Origin: CALROG01 sp943369755
GTDB taxonomy: Bacteria; Pseudomonadota; Gammaproteobacteria; Burkholderiales; Burkholderiaceae_C
Direction: 5' to 3'
Length of the DNA: 64,000 bases
NCBI GenBank assembly: GCA_943369755.1
Contig: CALROG020000008.1
Coordinates: 1 to 64,000, forward strand
The notes beneath the pieces were generated by a model, which did not search any database, had not been told where the DNA came from, and saw only the letters and a program-made list of their open reading frames with translations. Position numbers and translations under genes: made by a program. This document shows, in pieces, positions 35,466-44,301 of this stretch; the first letter of the stretch is position 1; every line of letters begins with the position of its first letter.

Positions 35466-36353
35466 ATGAATACACAGCGCCTCGCCATGTTCAGTGCCAT
35501 CGTGCATGCCGGCAGCATCAGCAAGGCGGCCGCGACGCTGGGCACTGGTAAATCTGTCTTGTCGCGCCAGTTGGCCAAGCTGGAAGCCGATCTGGGCACC
35601 CGCTTGATCCAGCGCTCCACCCGCCGCCTGACGCTGACCGAAATTGGTGAGCTGGTGTTTGCTGAAACTCGCCACATAGATCGGGCGGTCTCCAACATCG
35701 AACAGCTCACCGAGCAACACCAAAGCGAAGTCAAAGGCCGCCTGCGGGTGACGTGTCCGCGCCCACTGGGGCAGCGCTACCTGGTGCCGTTGCTGGTGGA
35801 GTTCACCGCGCTCTATCCAAAGATTGAAGTCGCGCTGTCGGTGGATGACCGCATGGTGGACCTGATTGCTGAACATATCGATGTGGCCCTGCGGGTTGCG
35901 CACCTTGAAGACTCCACCCTGGTGGCGCGCAAGCTGTGCGACAACCCGCGGGTGCTGGTGGCCGCGCCTGCCTACCTGGAGCGTCGCGGTACGCCGGTGC
36001 GCCCCGAAGATCTGCTGGGCCACGACTGCCTTGTCTATGCCAGTGGTGCCCAGGTGTTTGATGAGTGGCTCTTCACCCAAGACGGCCAGGGTGCGGCAGT
36101 CCGGGTGCCCAGCAAAATTCAAATCAACGACGGCATGGCCCTGGTCGCCGCCGCGGTGGCGGGCGGCGGGGCGATGGTGATAGACCGTCTGCTGGTGGCG
36201 CAGGAACTGGACAACGGCAGCCTGGTGCAGTTGTTGGCCGACTACCAGCTGCGCGCAGGCCAGCCGGTCTATGCCGTGTACCCTGCAAGGCCGTGGCTGG
36301 CGTTGAAGACTTCGACCTTTGTGGCCTTTTTGCAGGCGCGGTTGTTTGCCTGA
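35466..36353 (+). CDS. LysR-type transcriptional regulator
   Basis: 295 aa from ATG 35466, with TTTGGAG upstream. N-terminal HTH (MFSAIVHAGSISKAAATLG, SRQLAKLEADLGTRLIQRST) and an effector domain resembling the CrgA/AaeR subgroup (GRLRVTCPRPLGQRYLVPLL). Likely controls the divergent NADP-oxidoreductase gene, possibly in response to a reactive aldehyde or enone. Confidence 0.9.
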   Translation: MNTQRLAMFSAIVHAGSISKAAATLGTGKSVLSRQLAKLEADLGTRLIQRSTRRLTLTEIGELVFAETRHIDRAVSNIEQLTEQHQSEVKGRLRVTCPRPLGQRYLVPLLVEFTALYPKIEVALSVDDRMVDLIAEHIDVALRVAHLEDSTLVARKLCDNPRVLVAAPAYLERRGTPVRPEDLLGHDCLVYASGAQVFDEWLFTQDGQGAAVRVPSKIQINDGMALVAAAVAGGGAMVIDRLLVAQELDNGSLVQLLADYQLRAGQPVYAVYPARPWLALKTSTFVAFLQARLFA

Positions 36354-36519
36354 AGCGAGTCGCCAACGACCCCGAGGCCGTCCAGTCTGCAGCCCTGCCG
36401 GGCCAACGTCCGCTTGATAGTGCCGCCTAAAATGCGCGGACCTGTTTCGCAAACCAGGCCCCTGGCAGCTTTGCGAGATTCAAGGCCTCTTTCAATGCAG
36501 GTCAGCCCGAATACTTCCG

Positions 36520-37275
36520 ATGCGTCTTGACGACATTCTTTACTCGCAGGGCTTTGGCACGCGCCGCGTGTGTGCGGGCCTGATCCAGCAGGGCCTGGTC
36601 AGCGTTGCCGGCCAGGCCTGTGACGACCCCGCATTCGACGCCCACCCCACGGGACTGCATTTCACGGTGCAGGGCAAAGCCTGGGAATACCATGCGCCGG
36701 CTTATGTGCTGCTGAACAAGCCCGCGGGCACTGAGTGTTCGCAAAAACCCTCGACCTGGCCCAGCATTTACACGCTGTTGCCTGCGCCGCTGCGCCAACG
36801 CCCGCAAAAGGGCGCGGTGCAAGGCGTGCAGGCCGTTGGACGGCTGGACCAGGACACCACCGGCTTGCTGCTGCTGACGGACGACGGCAAATTCATTCAC
36901 CGCATGAGTTCGCCGCGCCACCATGTGCCCAAGGTGTATGAGGTCACCGTCAAGCATGCGCTGGACGAAGGGCAGGTCAGCCGCCTGCTGGCAGGCGTGG
37001 TGCTGGACGATGACCCGAAGCCAGTGGCCGCCGCTGCCTGCGAAGCGGTGAGCCCGACGCACCTGCGCCTGACGCTTACTGAAGGCAAGTACCACCAGGT
37101 CAAACGCATGGTGGCCGCAGTGGGCAACCGGGTTGAGGCACTGCACCGTTCGCGCATCGGCGGGTTGGCACTGCCGGGCGACCTGGCACCGGGCCAGTGG
37201 CGCTGGCTCTATCCGGCGGACCTGGCGGCCATCACCGGCCAGGCTGCGCCAGGAACGCCTGCACCAGCTGGGTGA
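36520..37275 (+). CDS. rsuA: 16S rRNA pseudouridine synthase RsuA-like
   Basis: 251 aa. N-terminal S4-like domain (MRLDDILYSQGFGTRRVC) and the catalytic AVGRLDQDTTGLLLLTDDG with the essential Asp, then GKYHQVKRMVAAVGNRVEAL. Fits RsuA, which modifies U516 of 16S rRNA. The 3' end overlaps the convergent hydrolase gene by 44 bp. RluE/RluB-type specificity is a less likely alternative. Confidence 0.88.
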   Translation: MRLDDILYSQGFGTRRVCAGLIQQGLVSVAGQACDDPAFDAHPTGLHFTVQGKAWEYHAPAYVLLNKPAGTECSQKPSTWPSIYTLLPAPLRQRPQKGAVQGVQAVGRLDQDTTGLLLLTDDGKFIHRMSSPRHHVPKVYEVTVKHALDEGQVSRLLAGVVLDDDPKPVAAAACEAVSPTHLRLTLTEGKYHQVKRMVAAVGNRVEALHRSRIGGLALPGDLAPGQWRWLYPADLAAITGQAAPGTPAPAG

Positions 37276-37999
37276 CGCGCCCGGGCTGGTCGCGCTGGGG
37301 TGAATGGCCGCAGGCCGCCAGCTTCTCAAGCTGTATCGGCCCGCGCGTTGGCGCAATCTCCTCAATCTGCCGCATCGTGCCGTAGGCGTCGTTTTCTCCC
37401 TGGATGGCGAGCACCGGTGCGCTGATGGCGCGGCATTCGCCACGGATGTCAAAGGCGCGAAAGGCCGGGTCCAGCCAGGCGTCGTTCCATTGCCAGAAGG
37501 CGCAGTCCACATCCGCGTGGTGGCGGGCCAGCCGTGCGCGCAACCCGCCGGCTTCAAACGCCTCCCGGGCCTGGGCGATGGACTGGATGGAGATTTCTTC
37601 CACCATCACGTGCGGCGCCATCACGATGCAGGCGGCCACGGGGTAACGGCTGGCGTAAAGCAGGGCGATGCTGCCACCGTCCGAATGACCCAGCAACACC
37701 GGCTGCCGAATGCCCAGGCGCTGCAGTAGCGCAGGCAACACCACCCAGGCCTGGTGATGCATGTAGTCCGGCTTCAGGCGGCCTGTACCACGCACGTCGG
37801 GCACCGGGTCCGACAGGCCATAGCCGCGGCGCGACCAGACCACACCGGCGCGCCCGGTGGCTTTGCACACGGCATCAGGCCAGCCCCGCCACATCCCAAC
37901 CGAGCCCAGGCCTTCATGCAGAAACACCACCGGCGGCCGGTCGTCGCCCGCAATGCGCACAAGCTCCAGCCGCACACCGTTGATTTCAATCAAATCCAT
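37232..37999 (-). CDS. Alpha/beta hydrolase
   Basis: 255 aa from ATG 37999 (MDLIEINGVRLEL). Oxyanion-type FLHEGLGSVGMWRGWP, nucleophile elbow LGHSDGGSIALL, an Asp in QGENDAYGT and a late His in ACGHSPQRDQPG complete the triad. Substrate is unknown; the nearest relatives I can recall are esterases or C-C hydrolases of aromatic degradation. Monocistronic; overlaps rsuA tail to tail. Confidence 0.85.
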   Translation of the reverse strand: MDLIEINGVRLELVRIAGDDRPPVVFLHEGLGSVGMWRGWPDAVCKATGRAGVVWSRRGYGLSDPVPDVRGTGRLKPDYMHHQAWVVLPALLQRLGIRQPVLLGHSDGGSIALLYASRYPVAACIVMAPHVMVEEISIQSIAQAREAFEAGGLRARLARHHADVDCAFWQWNDAWLDPAFRAFDIRGECRAISAPVLAIQGENDAYGTMRQIEEIAPTRGPIQLEKLAACGHSPQRDQPGRVTQLVQAFLAQPGR

Positions 38000-38080
38000 G
38001 GTGACGATGGTACGGGAACGCTGCGGGCCTGCACGGTGAGCCGGATACACTCTTGGGTTGCTCTGAGAACTGGTTTTTTC

Positions 38081-39064
38081 GTGAACTTCCCCCGTTGTTT
38101 TGTTGCGTTCTGGGCAGCTTTTGTGCTGTTGGTGGTGCCGCTTGGTGCGCTGGCCCAGACGCACCCCATCTTTGTGCTGAACTCGCTGGAGGCCAGCGTC
38201 AGTGTGATTGACCCGGTGACCTGGAAGGAAACCAAGCGCATTGCCACCGGCAAGGAGCCGCACCATCTGTACCTCACGCCCGATGAAAAGTCGTTGATCA
38301 TTGCCAACGCGCTGTCGGACTCCCTGACCTTCATCGACCCCAAGACGGCAGAAATCCAGCGTACCGTGCGCGGCATCCTCGACCCGTACCACCTGCGCTT
38401 TTCGCCCGACATGAAGTGGTTTGTGACGGCGGCCAATCGCCTCAACCATGTAGACATCTACCGCTGGGACGGAAAAGACATCACGCTGGTCAAACGCCTG
38501 GCCACCGGCAAGACACCCAGCCACATCTGGATCGACAGCAAAAGCACGGTCGCTTACGTCACCATGCAAGACAGCGACGAGCTGGTGGCCATTGACCTAG
38601 CAAGCCAGGCGTTGAAGTGGCGCATCAAGACCGGTGCCATGCCCGCCGACTTGTATGGCACGGCTGACGACCGCCATGTGCTCGTGGCCCTGACCGGCAG
38701 CAACGGCGTAGAGGTGTACGACATCACGGGCAAAGATCCGAAAAAAACCAAAACCATCAAGACCGGCGACGGCGCGCACGCGTTCCGGGCTGCGGGTGAC
38801 AAACGCCACCTGTTCGTCAGCAACCGTGTGGCCAACACCATCAGCAAGATCGATATGCAGGCTTTTGAGGTGGTAGACAGCTACCCGGCACCCGGCGGCC
38901 CTGACTGCATGGACTTGATGACCGGGGGCAAGCTGCTGCTGGTCAGCTCGCGCTGGGCGCGCAAGCTTTCGGTGATTGATCTTGAACAGAAGAAGGTAGT
39001 CCGGCAGGTGAATGTCGGAAAATCGCCGCATGGAGTCTGGACGCTTGACCACATGCCGCGCTGA
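38081..39064 (+). CDS. YncE/YVTN-type beta-propeller, exported
   Basis: 327 aa from GTG 38081, giving a signal peptide that ends at GALAQ. Repeated blades of the YVTN kind follow (SLEASVSVIDPVTWKETKRI, SDSLTFIDPKTAEIQRTV, NTISKIDMQAFEVVDSY). Such periplasmic propellers bind partner proteins or DNA; the role is unknown. Its 3' end overlaps the deacetylase gene by about 35 bp, so the two are probably co-expressed. Confidence 0.85.
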   Translation: MNFPRCFVAFWAAFVLLVVPLGALAQTHPIFVLNSLEASVSVIDPVTWKETKRIATGKEPHHLYLTPDEKSLIIANALSDSLTFIDPKTAEIQRTVRGILDPYHLRFSPDMKWFVTAANRLNHVDIYRWDGKDITLVKRLATGKTPSHIWIDSKSTVAYVTMQDSDELVAIDLASQALKWRIKTGAMPADLYGTADDRHVLVALTGSNGVEVYDITGKDPKKTKTIKTGDGAHAFRAAGDKRHLFVSNRVANTISKIDMQAFEVVDSYPAPGGPDCMDLMTGGKLLLVSSRWARKLSVIDLEQKKVVRQVNVGKSPHGVWTLDHMPR

Positions 39065-39872
39065 GTCTGCCCGCCGGGGCCTGGCGGGCTGGGCGATTGC
39101 TATTATTTTTATAGTGGCTGGCGCAGCATCTACGCGGGCTACAGCCGAAAACGCTTGTATTCGACCGCTGTACCTGACCTTTGACACAGGGCACATGGAG
39201 GTGGCACCGCTGGTGGCGGATGTGCTCAAGCGCCAGCAGGTGCGGGTGACTTTTTTTGCCGCCAACGAGCGCACCAAAGCGGGCGACGCCAGCCTGGGTG
39301 ACTACTGGGCACCCTGGTGGAAGGCCCGCGCCGCTGAAGGCCATGAATTCGCCTCCCACACCTGGGACCATGTTTACTGGCGGGCCGACCTGGCGGGCGA
39401 GCCGCCGCGCTTTCGGGTGCGTGCCTCGGCCGGGGCGCAGGCCGGGCGCGACTTCGACTGGAGCGCGGGCGAATACTGCGCGCAGATCAGCAAGGCGGCG
39501 CAGCGCCTGCAAGACATCACCGGCAAGAAGCCACTGCCCTTGTTTCGTGCGCCGGGGGGCAAGACGTCGCCCAGGTTTCTGGCGGCCACGCGGGCCTGTG
39601 GCTACCCCCATGTGGGCTGGGCCGCAGCGGGTTTTTTGGGTGACGAGTTGCCCAGCGAGCAGTTCAGCAACGAGGCCCTGCTTAAGAAGGCGCTGCGCGA
39701 CATCCGCAGTGGCGACGTGCTGGTGGCGCATCTGGGGATCTGGTCGCGCAAGGATGCCTGGGCCCCGGTGGTACTGGAGCCGCTGATCTCGGGCTTGAAA
39801 GCGCGCGGCTTTTGCTTTGAAACCCTGCGGGTGCATCCGGCCTACAAAGCCTGGATCGACAGTCGCGGCTAA
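39030..39872 (+). CDS. Exported polysaccharide deacetylase-like protein
   Basis: 280 aa from ATG 39030 (ATG 39012 is possible). NodB-like fold: motif 1 is LTFDTGHME, motif 2 FASHTWDH, motif 3 PLFRAPGGKTSP. In active enzymes motif 1 is usually TFDDG with the second Asp binding the metal; here it is Thr, so metal binding may differ. The hydrophobic core and end of the signal peptide (AIIFIVAGAASTRATA) are encoded by a dispersed 50-bp repeat (copy A). Would act on an envelope glycan, perhaps with the propeller protein upstream. Confidence 0.85.
   Translation: MESGRLTTCRAESARRGLAGWAIAIIFIVAGAASTRATAENACIRPLYLTFDTGHMEVAPLVADVLKRQQVRVTFFAANERTKAGDASLGDYWAPWWKARAAEGHEFASHTWDHVYWRADLAGEPPRFRVRASAGAQAGRDFDWSAGEYCAQISKAAQRLQDITGKKPLPLFRAPGGKTSPRFLAATRACGYPHVGWAAAGFLGDELPSEQFSNEALLKKALRDIRSGDVLVAHLGIWSRKDAWAPVVLEPLISGLKARGFCFETLRVHPAYKAWIDSRG
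39097..39146 (+). repeat. 50-bp dispersed repeat, copy A (deacetylase signal peptide)
   Basis: TTGCTATTA, TTTTTATAGTGGC, then GCGCAGCA and ACGCGGGCTACAGCC; exactly 50 bp. Read in the frame giving a hydrophobic peptide. Confidence 0.9.
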
Positions 39873-39877
39873 GCGCA

Positions 39878-40834
39878 ATGGACTGGGTGACCGACGCATT
39901 CTCCGCCGCGCAGCAATGGCTGTTTGAGGCCCTGGTGCAGCCGGTGGTGTTTGGCATTGGTTTGGGGGCCCGCGTCGAAGACGCTTTCGGCGCCACCGGC
40001 TGGCTGCTGGTGGGCCTGATCCAGATCGCCGTGCTGCTGGCAGTGATCGGCCCACTGCAACGCTGGCGGCCGGTTGAACCAGTCACAGACCGGGCGACGA
40101 TCCGCACCGATGTTTTGTACACCTTGATCCATCGTCTGGGCTTGTTTCGTGTGGCGCTGTTCTTTACGCTGGAGCCCTTGTTTGACGAGCTGTTTGGCAT
40201 GCTGCGTGTGGCGGGCCTTCCTACGCTACACCTGGATGCGTTGTGGCCCGGTGTGACCGATATCGCGTTGCTGGCTTTCCTGATTTATCTGGTGGTGTTT
40301 GACTTCGTGGACTACTGGATTCACCGCGGCCAGCACGCCTTCAATTGGTGGTGGAATCTGCATTCGCTGCACCACGCGCAACGCCAAATGACGATGTGGA
40401 GCGACAACCGCAACCACCTGCTGGATGACGTGCTGCGCGACAGCTTGTTCGTTCTGGTGGCACAGCTCATCGGCGTGGCGCCGGGCCAGTTTGTCGCCAT
40501 TGTTGCCGTTACCCAGCTTAGTGAGAGCTTTCAACACGCCAACCTCAAACTGTGGTTTGGCCCGGCAGGCGAACGGCTGTGGGTTAGCCCGCGCTTTCAC
40601 CGCTTGCACCATAGCGTGGGTATTGGCCACGAGACAGCAGGGCGTGGCACGCTGGGCGGTGCCAACTTTGGCGTGCTGCTGCCCTGGTGGGACATGCTGT
40701 TTGGCACGGCCAACTTTGAGCAGCGCTACGAGCCCACTGGCGTGCGTGATCAGCTCGAACAAGGCCGCGACTATGGGCGTGGCTTCTGGGCGCAGCAGTG
40801 GCTGGGGTTGAAACGCCTGGCCGGCAAGGCCTGA
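39878..40834 (+). CDS. Sterol desaturase/fatty acid hydroxylase family membrane protein
   Basis: 318 aa with about five hydrophobic segments and the eight-histidine diiron pattern: HRGQH, HSLHH and HRLHH, plus NRNHLLDD. Family members hydroxylate or desaturate lipids, using O2, in the membrane. The substrate cannot be told; hopanoid, ornithine lipid or fatty acid are options. Starts 5 bp after the deacetylase stop. Confidence 0.9.
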   Translation: MDWVTDAFSAAQQWLFEALVQPVVFGIGLGARVEDAFGATGWLLVGLIQIAVLLAVIGPLQRWRPVEPVTDRATIRTDVLYTLIHRLGLFRVALFFTLEPLFDELFGMLRVAGLPTLHLDALWPGVTDIALLAFLIYLVVFDFVDYWIHRGQHAFNWWWNLHSLHHAQRQMTMWSDNRNHLLDDVLRDSLFVLVAQLIGVAPGQFVAIVAVTQLSESFQHANLKLWFGPAGERLWVSPRFHRLHHSVGIGHETAGRGTLGGANFGVLLPWWDMLFGTANFEQRYEPTGVRDQLEQGRDYGRGFWAQQWLGLKRLAGKA

Positions 40835-40853
40835 AGCTGGCTATCCTTGGCCC

Positions 40854-41738
40854 ATGAACCTGCTGCTTGATTCGTTCTGGCGCGCTGTCGCCTACTGCGT
40901 GCACCCAAGGGTGATCGCGCTGTCGCTGCTGCCGCTGGCCTTTATGGTGGCCCTGGCCCTGGGCCTGGGCTACCTGTTCTGGCAGGGCGCGATTGACGGC
41001 TTGAACCGCGCGCTGGACTCGTTCGAGTTGCTGGGCGGCTTGTGGCGCTGGCTGCAGGACATGGGCGCTGGCAACCTCAAGGTGGTGATTGCGCCGCTGA
41101 TCGTGATCTTCACCGTCACGCCATTGATCGTGGTGGTGTCGTTGGTGGTGGTGGCTGTCGCCATGACGCCGGCGCTGGTTTCACTGGTGGCCGAGCGGCG
41201 CTTTGCGGCATTGGAGCGCAAGAAGGGCGGCTCGCTGCTGTTCAGTATGCTTTGGTCTCTGGGTTCGGTGTTGCTGGCCCTGGTGGCGCTGGTGGTGTCG
41301 ATCCCGCTGTGGCTGGTGCCGCCGCTGATTTTGGTGCTGCCACCGTTGATCTGGGGTTGGCTGACCTACCGCGTCATGGTGTTTGACGTTCTGGCCGACC
41401 ACGCCAGCGCCGATGAGCGGCGCGAAATTTTCCGCCGCCACCGTGGCTGGCTGCTGGGCATTGGCATTCTTACCGGCTACCTGGGCGCGGCACCCAGCAT
41501 CGTCTGGGCCTCGGGCGCGCTGTTTGCCGCGGCCTTTGTGGTGCTGGTGCCAGTGGCGATCTGGATCTACACCCTGGTGTTCGCGTTTGCTTCACTGTGG
41601 TTTGCCCACTATTGCCTGGCTGCGCTGCAAAGTCTGCGGGCGGAGTCGGTTAACGCGCAGGCGCCCACCGCCGCGCCGGTTGAGCCGCTAGCATTGCCAG
41701 ATGACGCAAGCCCGCCCGCACTCCCTCCCGCAGCCTGA
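40854..41738 (+). CDS. EI24-domain (CysZ-like) inner-membrane protein
   Basis: 294 aa. Five or six membrane segments with FWRAVAYCVHPRVIALSLLP at the N-terminus, typical of the EI24/CysZ-like family, and a Pro/Ala-rich cytosolic tail. True CysZ imports sulfate; without cys genes nearby that role is not supported. Its last 38 bases overlap the next gene. Confidence 0.82.
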   Translation: MNLLLDSFWRAVAYCVHPRVIALSLLPLAFMVALALGLGYLFWQGAIDGLNRALDSFELLGGLWRWLQDMGAGNLKVVIAPLIVIFTVTPLIVVVSLVVVAVAMTPALVSLVAERRFAALERKKGGSLLFSMLWSLGSVLLALVALVVSIPLWLVPPLILVLPPLIWGWLTYRVMVFDVLADHASADERREIFRRHRGWLLGIGILTGYLGAAPSIVWASGALFAAAFVVLVPVAIWIYTLVFAFASLWFAHYCLAALQSLRAESVNAQAPTAAPVEPLALPDDASPPALPPAA

Positions 41739-42540
41739 TCCGGCTCCCGGCATTGGCCTGGTTGTCGTCGGTGACGAAATCCTGTCGGGCAAGCGCGCCG
41801 ACAAGCACCTGACCAAGGTCATCGAGCTGCTGGGCGCGCGTGGCCTGCAACTGGACTGGGCCGACTACGTGGGCGACTCGCCCGCACGCATCACAGCGGT
41901 GCTCAAGCGTGCATTTGAATCGGGCGAGCTGGTTTTTTCTACCGGCGGTATCGGTGCCACGCCGGACGACCACACCCGCCAGTGCGCGGCGCGGGCGCTC
42001 GGGCTGCCCCTGTTGCTGCACCCGCAGGCCGAAGAGCTGATCCGGGCGCGTATGCAGGATGTCGCCCGCGAGCAGGGCCTGCCCTACGAGGCAGACCGGC
42101 CCGACAACATTCATCGCCTCAACATGGGCATGTTCCCGCAGGGTTCGCACATCATCCCCAACCCCTACAACAAGATTCCGGGCTTCAGCCTGGGCCACGT
42201 GCACTTTGTGCCGGGCTTTCCAGTGATGGCCTGGCCCATGGTTGAGTGGGTGCTGGACACTCTGTACCCGCAGCTGCACCGGCAGTCGGCCTGGGTCGAA
42301 AAATCGGTGATTGTTTTCGGTGCGATGGAGGCAACCCTGACGCCGCTGATGGAGGCCATTGAGCGCGACCACCCAGGCGTCAAGGTCTTCAGTTTGCCAA
42401 GCGTTGACCACCCCGAATACGGCCGCCATATCGAGTTGGGCGTCAAAGGCGCACCGGCGCTGGTGGCGCAGGCCTGGCCGGGGTTGCTCGCGGGTCTGCA
42501 GACCTTCAACGCCAAACTTGGCCCCGAATTGGTGCGTTGA
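41701..42540 (+). CDS. MoCF-biosynthesis/CinA-type molybdopterin-binding protein
   Basis: 279 aa. MoaB/Mog-like fold with VVVGDEILSGKRADKH and FSTGGIGATPDDHTR, the phosphate/pterin-binding loops. It corresponds to the N-terminal COG1058 domain of CinA and lacks the nicotinamide-nucleotide amidase domain. May act as a nucleotide pyrophosphatase or cofactor-binding protein. The first 12 residues overlap the EI24 gene in another frame. Confidence 0.85.
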   Translation: MTQARPHSLPQPDPAPGIGLVVVGDEILSGKRADKHLTKVIELLGARGLQLDWADYVGDSPARITAVLKRAFESGELVFSTGGIGATPDDHTRQCAARALGLPLLLHPQAEELIRARMQDVAREQGLPYEADRPDNIHRLNMGMFPQGSHIIPNPYNKIPGFSLGHVHFVPGFPVMAWPMVEWVLDTLYPQLHRQSAWVEKSVIVFGAMEATLTPLMEAIERDHPGVKVFSLPSVDHPEYGRHIELGVKGAPALVAQAWPGLLAGLQTFNAKLGPELVR

Positions 42541-42546
42541 TTGATT

Positions 42547-42563
42547 TGCACTGTTATGGTGCA
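42547..42563. promoter_or_regulatory. NtrC-binding site (enhancer)
   Basis: TGCACTGTTATGGTGCA matches the NtrC dyad (TGCAC...GGTGCA) with correct 17-bp size. Located 118 bp before the -24 element, a normal enhancer distance. The GTGCG-AC-GCACC text at 42664-42675 could be a weaker second site. Confidence 0.8.
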
Positions 42564-42680
42564 TTTCGGCTTCGCCCTGAAGTGGGGCGTGCTGGCCCGG
42601 TTTTGCAAGTTTCGCGTCGGGAAACGGCCTGAAGTCAAGGCACAATCGATGGCTTGGCAGTGTGTGCGACGCACCAGCTT

Positions 42681-42695
42681 TGGCACAAAAACTGC
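42681..42695 (+). promoter_or_regulatory. Sigma-54 promoter of glnA
   Basis: TGGCACAAAAACTGC fits the -24/-12 consensus TGGCAC-N5-TTGC with exact GG-to-GC spacing and one mismatch (C for T). Lies 52 bp before the glnA start. Confidence 0.85.
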
Positions 42696-42746
42696 ATTCC
42701 AAGCCTGTACGCTTTTTTTACAACCATCCAAACCAGGAGAAACCTG

Positions 42747-44162
42747 ATGGCAAAGACCGTCGCAGACGTGATGAAGATGGTGAAGGAGAACGAAGTCAAG
42801 TTTGTTGACTTCCGCTTCACCGATACCCGTGGCAAGGAGCAGCACGTGACTGTGCCTGTGTCGCACTTCGACGAAGACAAGTTCAGCTCGGGCCATGCGT
42901 TCGACGGTTCTTCCATCGCTGGCTGGAAGGGCATTGAAGCCTCTGACATGCTGTTGATGCCTGATTCCAACACGGCCAACATCGACCCGTTCTACGAAGA
43001 AACCACGCTGTTCCTGAGCTGCGACGTGATCGACCCGACCGACGGCAAGGCCTACGACCGCGACCCCCGCTCGATCGCCAAGCGCGCTGAAGCCTACCTC
43101 AAGGCTTCTGGCCTGGGCGACACCGCTTACTTCGGCCCGGAACCCGAATTCTTCATTTTTGACGACGTTCGCTGGGGTTCTGACATGTCGGGCACCTTCT
43201 TCAAGGTCGACGAGTACGAAGCGCCCTGGAACAGCGGCAAAAAAATCGAAGGCGGCAACAAGGGCCACCGTCCCACCGTCAAGGGCGGCTACTTTCCCGT
43301 GCCCCCGGTTGACAGCACCCAGGACATGCGCGCCGAAATGTCGCTCATCCTTGAGTCGCTGGGCATTCCGGTTGAAGTGTTCCACCACGAAGTAGCAGGC
43401 GCGGGCCAAAACGAAATTGGCACCAAATTCAGCACGCTGGTGCAGCGCGCGGACTGGACGCTGCTGCTCAAGTACGTGGTGCAGAACGTGGCCAACGCCT
43501 ATGGCAAAACCGCCACCTTCATGCCCAAGCCCATTGTGGGCGACAACGGCTCCGGCATGCACGTGCACCAGTCGATCTGGAAAGACGGCAAGAACCTGTT
43601 TGCCGGCGACGGCTACGCCGGTCTGAGCGACTTTGCCCTGTACTACATCGGCGGCATCATCAAGCACGCCCGTGCGCTGAACGCCATTACCAACCCCGGC
43701 ACCAACAGCTACAAGCGCCTGGTTCCCGGCTATGAAGCCCCGGTGAAGCTGGCCTATTCGGCCAAGAACCGCTCGGCGTCGATCCGCATTCCGTATGTGG
43801 CCAACCCCAAGGGCCGCCGGATTGAAGCGCGTTTCCCGGATCCGCTTTGCAACCCGTACCTGGGCTTTTCGGCCCTGATGATGGCGGGCCTGGACGGTGT
43901 GGAAAACAAGATCCATCCTGGCGAAGCCGCTACCAAAGACCTGTACCACCTGCCGCCGGAAGAAGACGCATTGGTGCCAACCGTGTGCCACAGCCTCGAC
44001 CAGGCGCTGGACTACCTGGACAAGGGCCGCGGCTTCCTGACCAAGGGCGGCGTGTTCACCGACAGCATGATCGACGCCTACATCGAGCTGAAGATGGGCG
44101 AAGTCACCCGCTTTCGCATGGCTACCCACCCGGTTGAATACGACATGTACTATTCACTGTAA
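42747..44162 (+). CDS. glnA: Glutamine synthetase type I
   Basis: 471 aa from ATG 42747 with CAGGAGA upstream. Signature HAFDGSSIAGWKGI, GPEPEFFIFD, NGSGMHVHQS (the ATP-binding signature) and KDLYHLPPEEDALVP, where Tyr400 is the probable adenylylation site. Makes glutamine from glutamate, ammonia and ATP as a dodecamer. NtrC/sigma-54 sites upstream and glnL-glnG downstream show nitrogen-responsive control. Confidence 0.98.
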   Translation: MAKTVADVMKMVKENEVKFVDFRFTDTRGKEQHVTVPVSHFDEDKFSSGHAFDGSSIAGWKGIEASDMLLMPDSNTANIDPFYEETTLFLSCDVIDPTDGKAYDRDPRSIAKRAEAYLKASGLGDTAYFGPEPEFFIFDDVRWGSDMSGTFFKVDEYEAPWNSGKKIEGGNKGHRPTVKGGYFPVPPVDSTQDMRAEMSLILESLGIPVEVFHHEVAGAGQNEIGTKFSTLVQRADWTLLLKYVVQNVANAYGKTATFMPKPIVGDNGSGMHVHQSIWKDGKNLFAGDGYAGLSDFALYYIGGIIKHARALNAITNPGTNSYKRLVPGYEAPVKLAYSAKNRSASIRIPYVANPKGRRIEARFPDPLCNPYLGFSALMMAGLDGVENKIHPGEAATKDLYHLPPEEDALVPTVCHSLDQALDYLDKGRGFLTKGGVFTDSMIDAYIELKMGEVTRFRMATHPVEYDMYYSL

Positions 44163-44182
44163 TTTTTTACAGTTTGTGGTGC

Positions 44183-44210
44183 AAAAAGGACGGCGCGAGC
44201 CGTCCTTTTT
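44183..44210 (+). terminator. Rho-independent terminator after glnA
   Basis: AAAAAGGACGG pairs with CCGTCCTTTTT around CGCGAG; strong stem and T-run. Likely separates glnA from most glnLG transcription. Confidence 0.92.
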
Positions 44211-44301
44211 CGTTGGGGGAATGGCCCGGATGTTGAATTTACCAGCGCTTGCCCCATACTGGCAGACCAGCCCTGCATCGATGTGATGCGAGGAGAAAGC
44301 C

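Noticed and set aside
40570..40620. TTAGCCCGCG...CCATAGCG in the sterol desaturase gene as a repeat copy.
   Set aside because: Spacing is wrong and the sequence encodes the conserved HRLHH iron-ligand motif.
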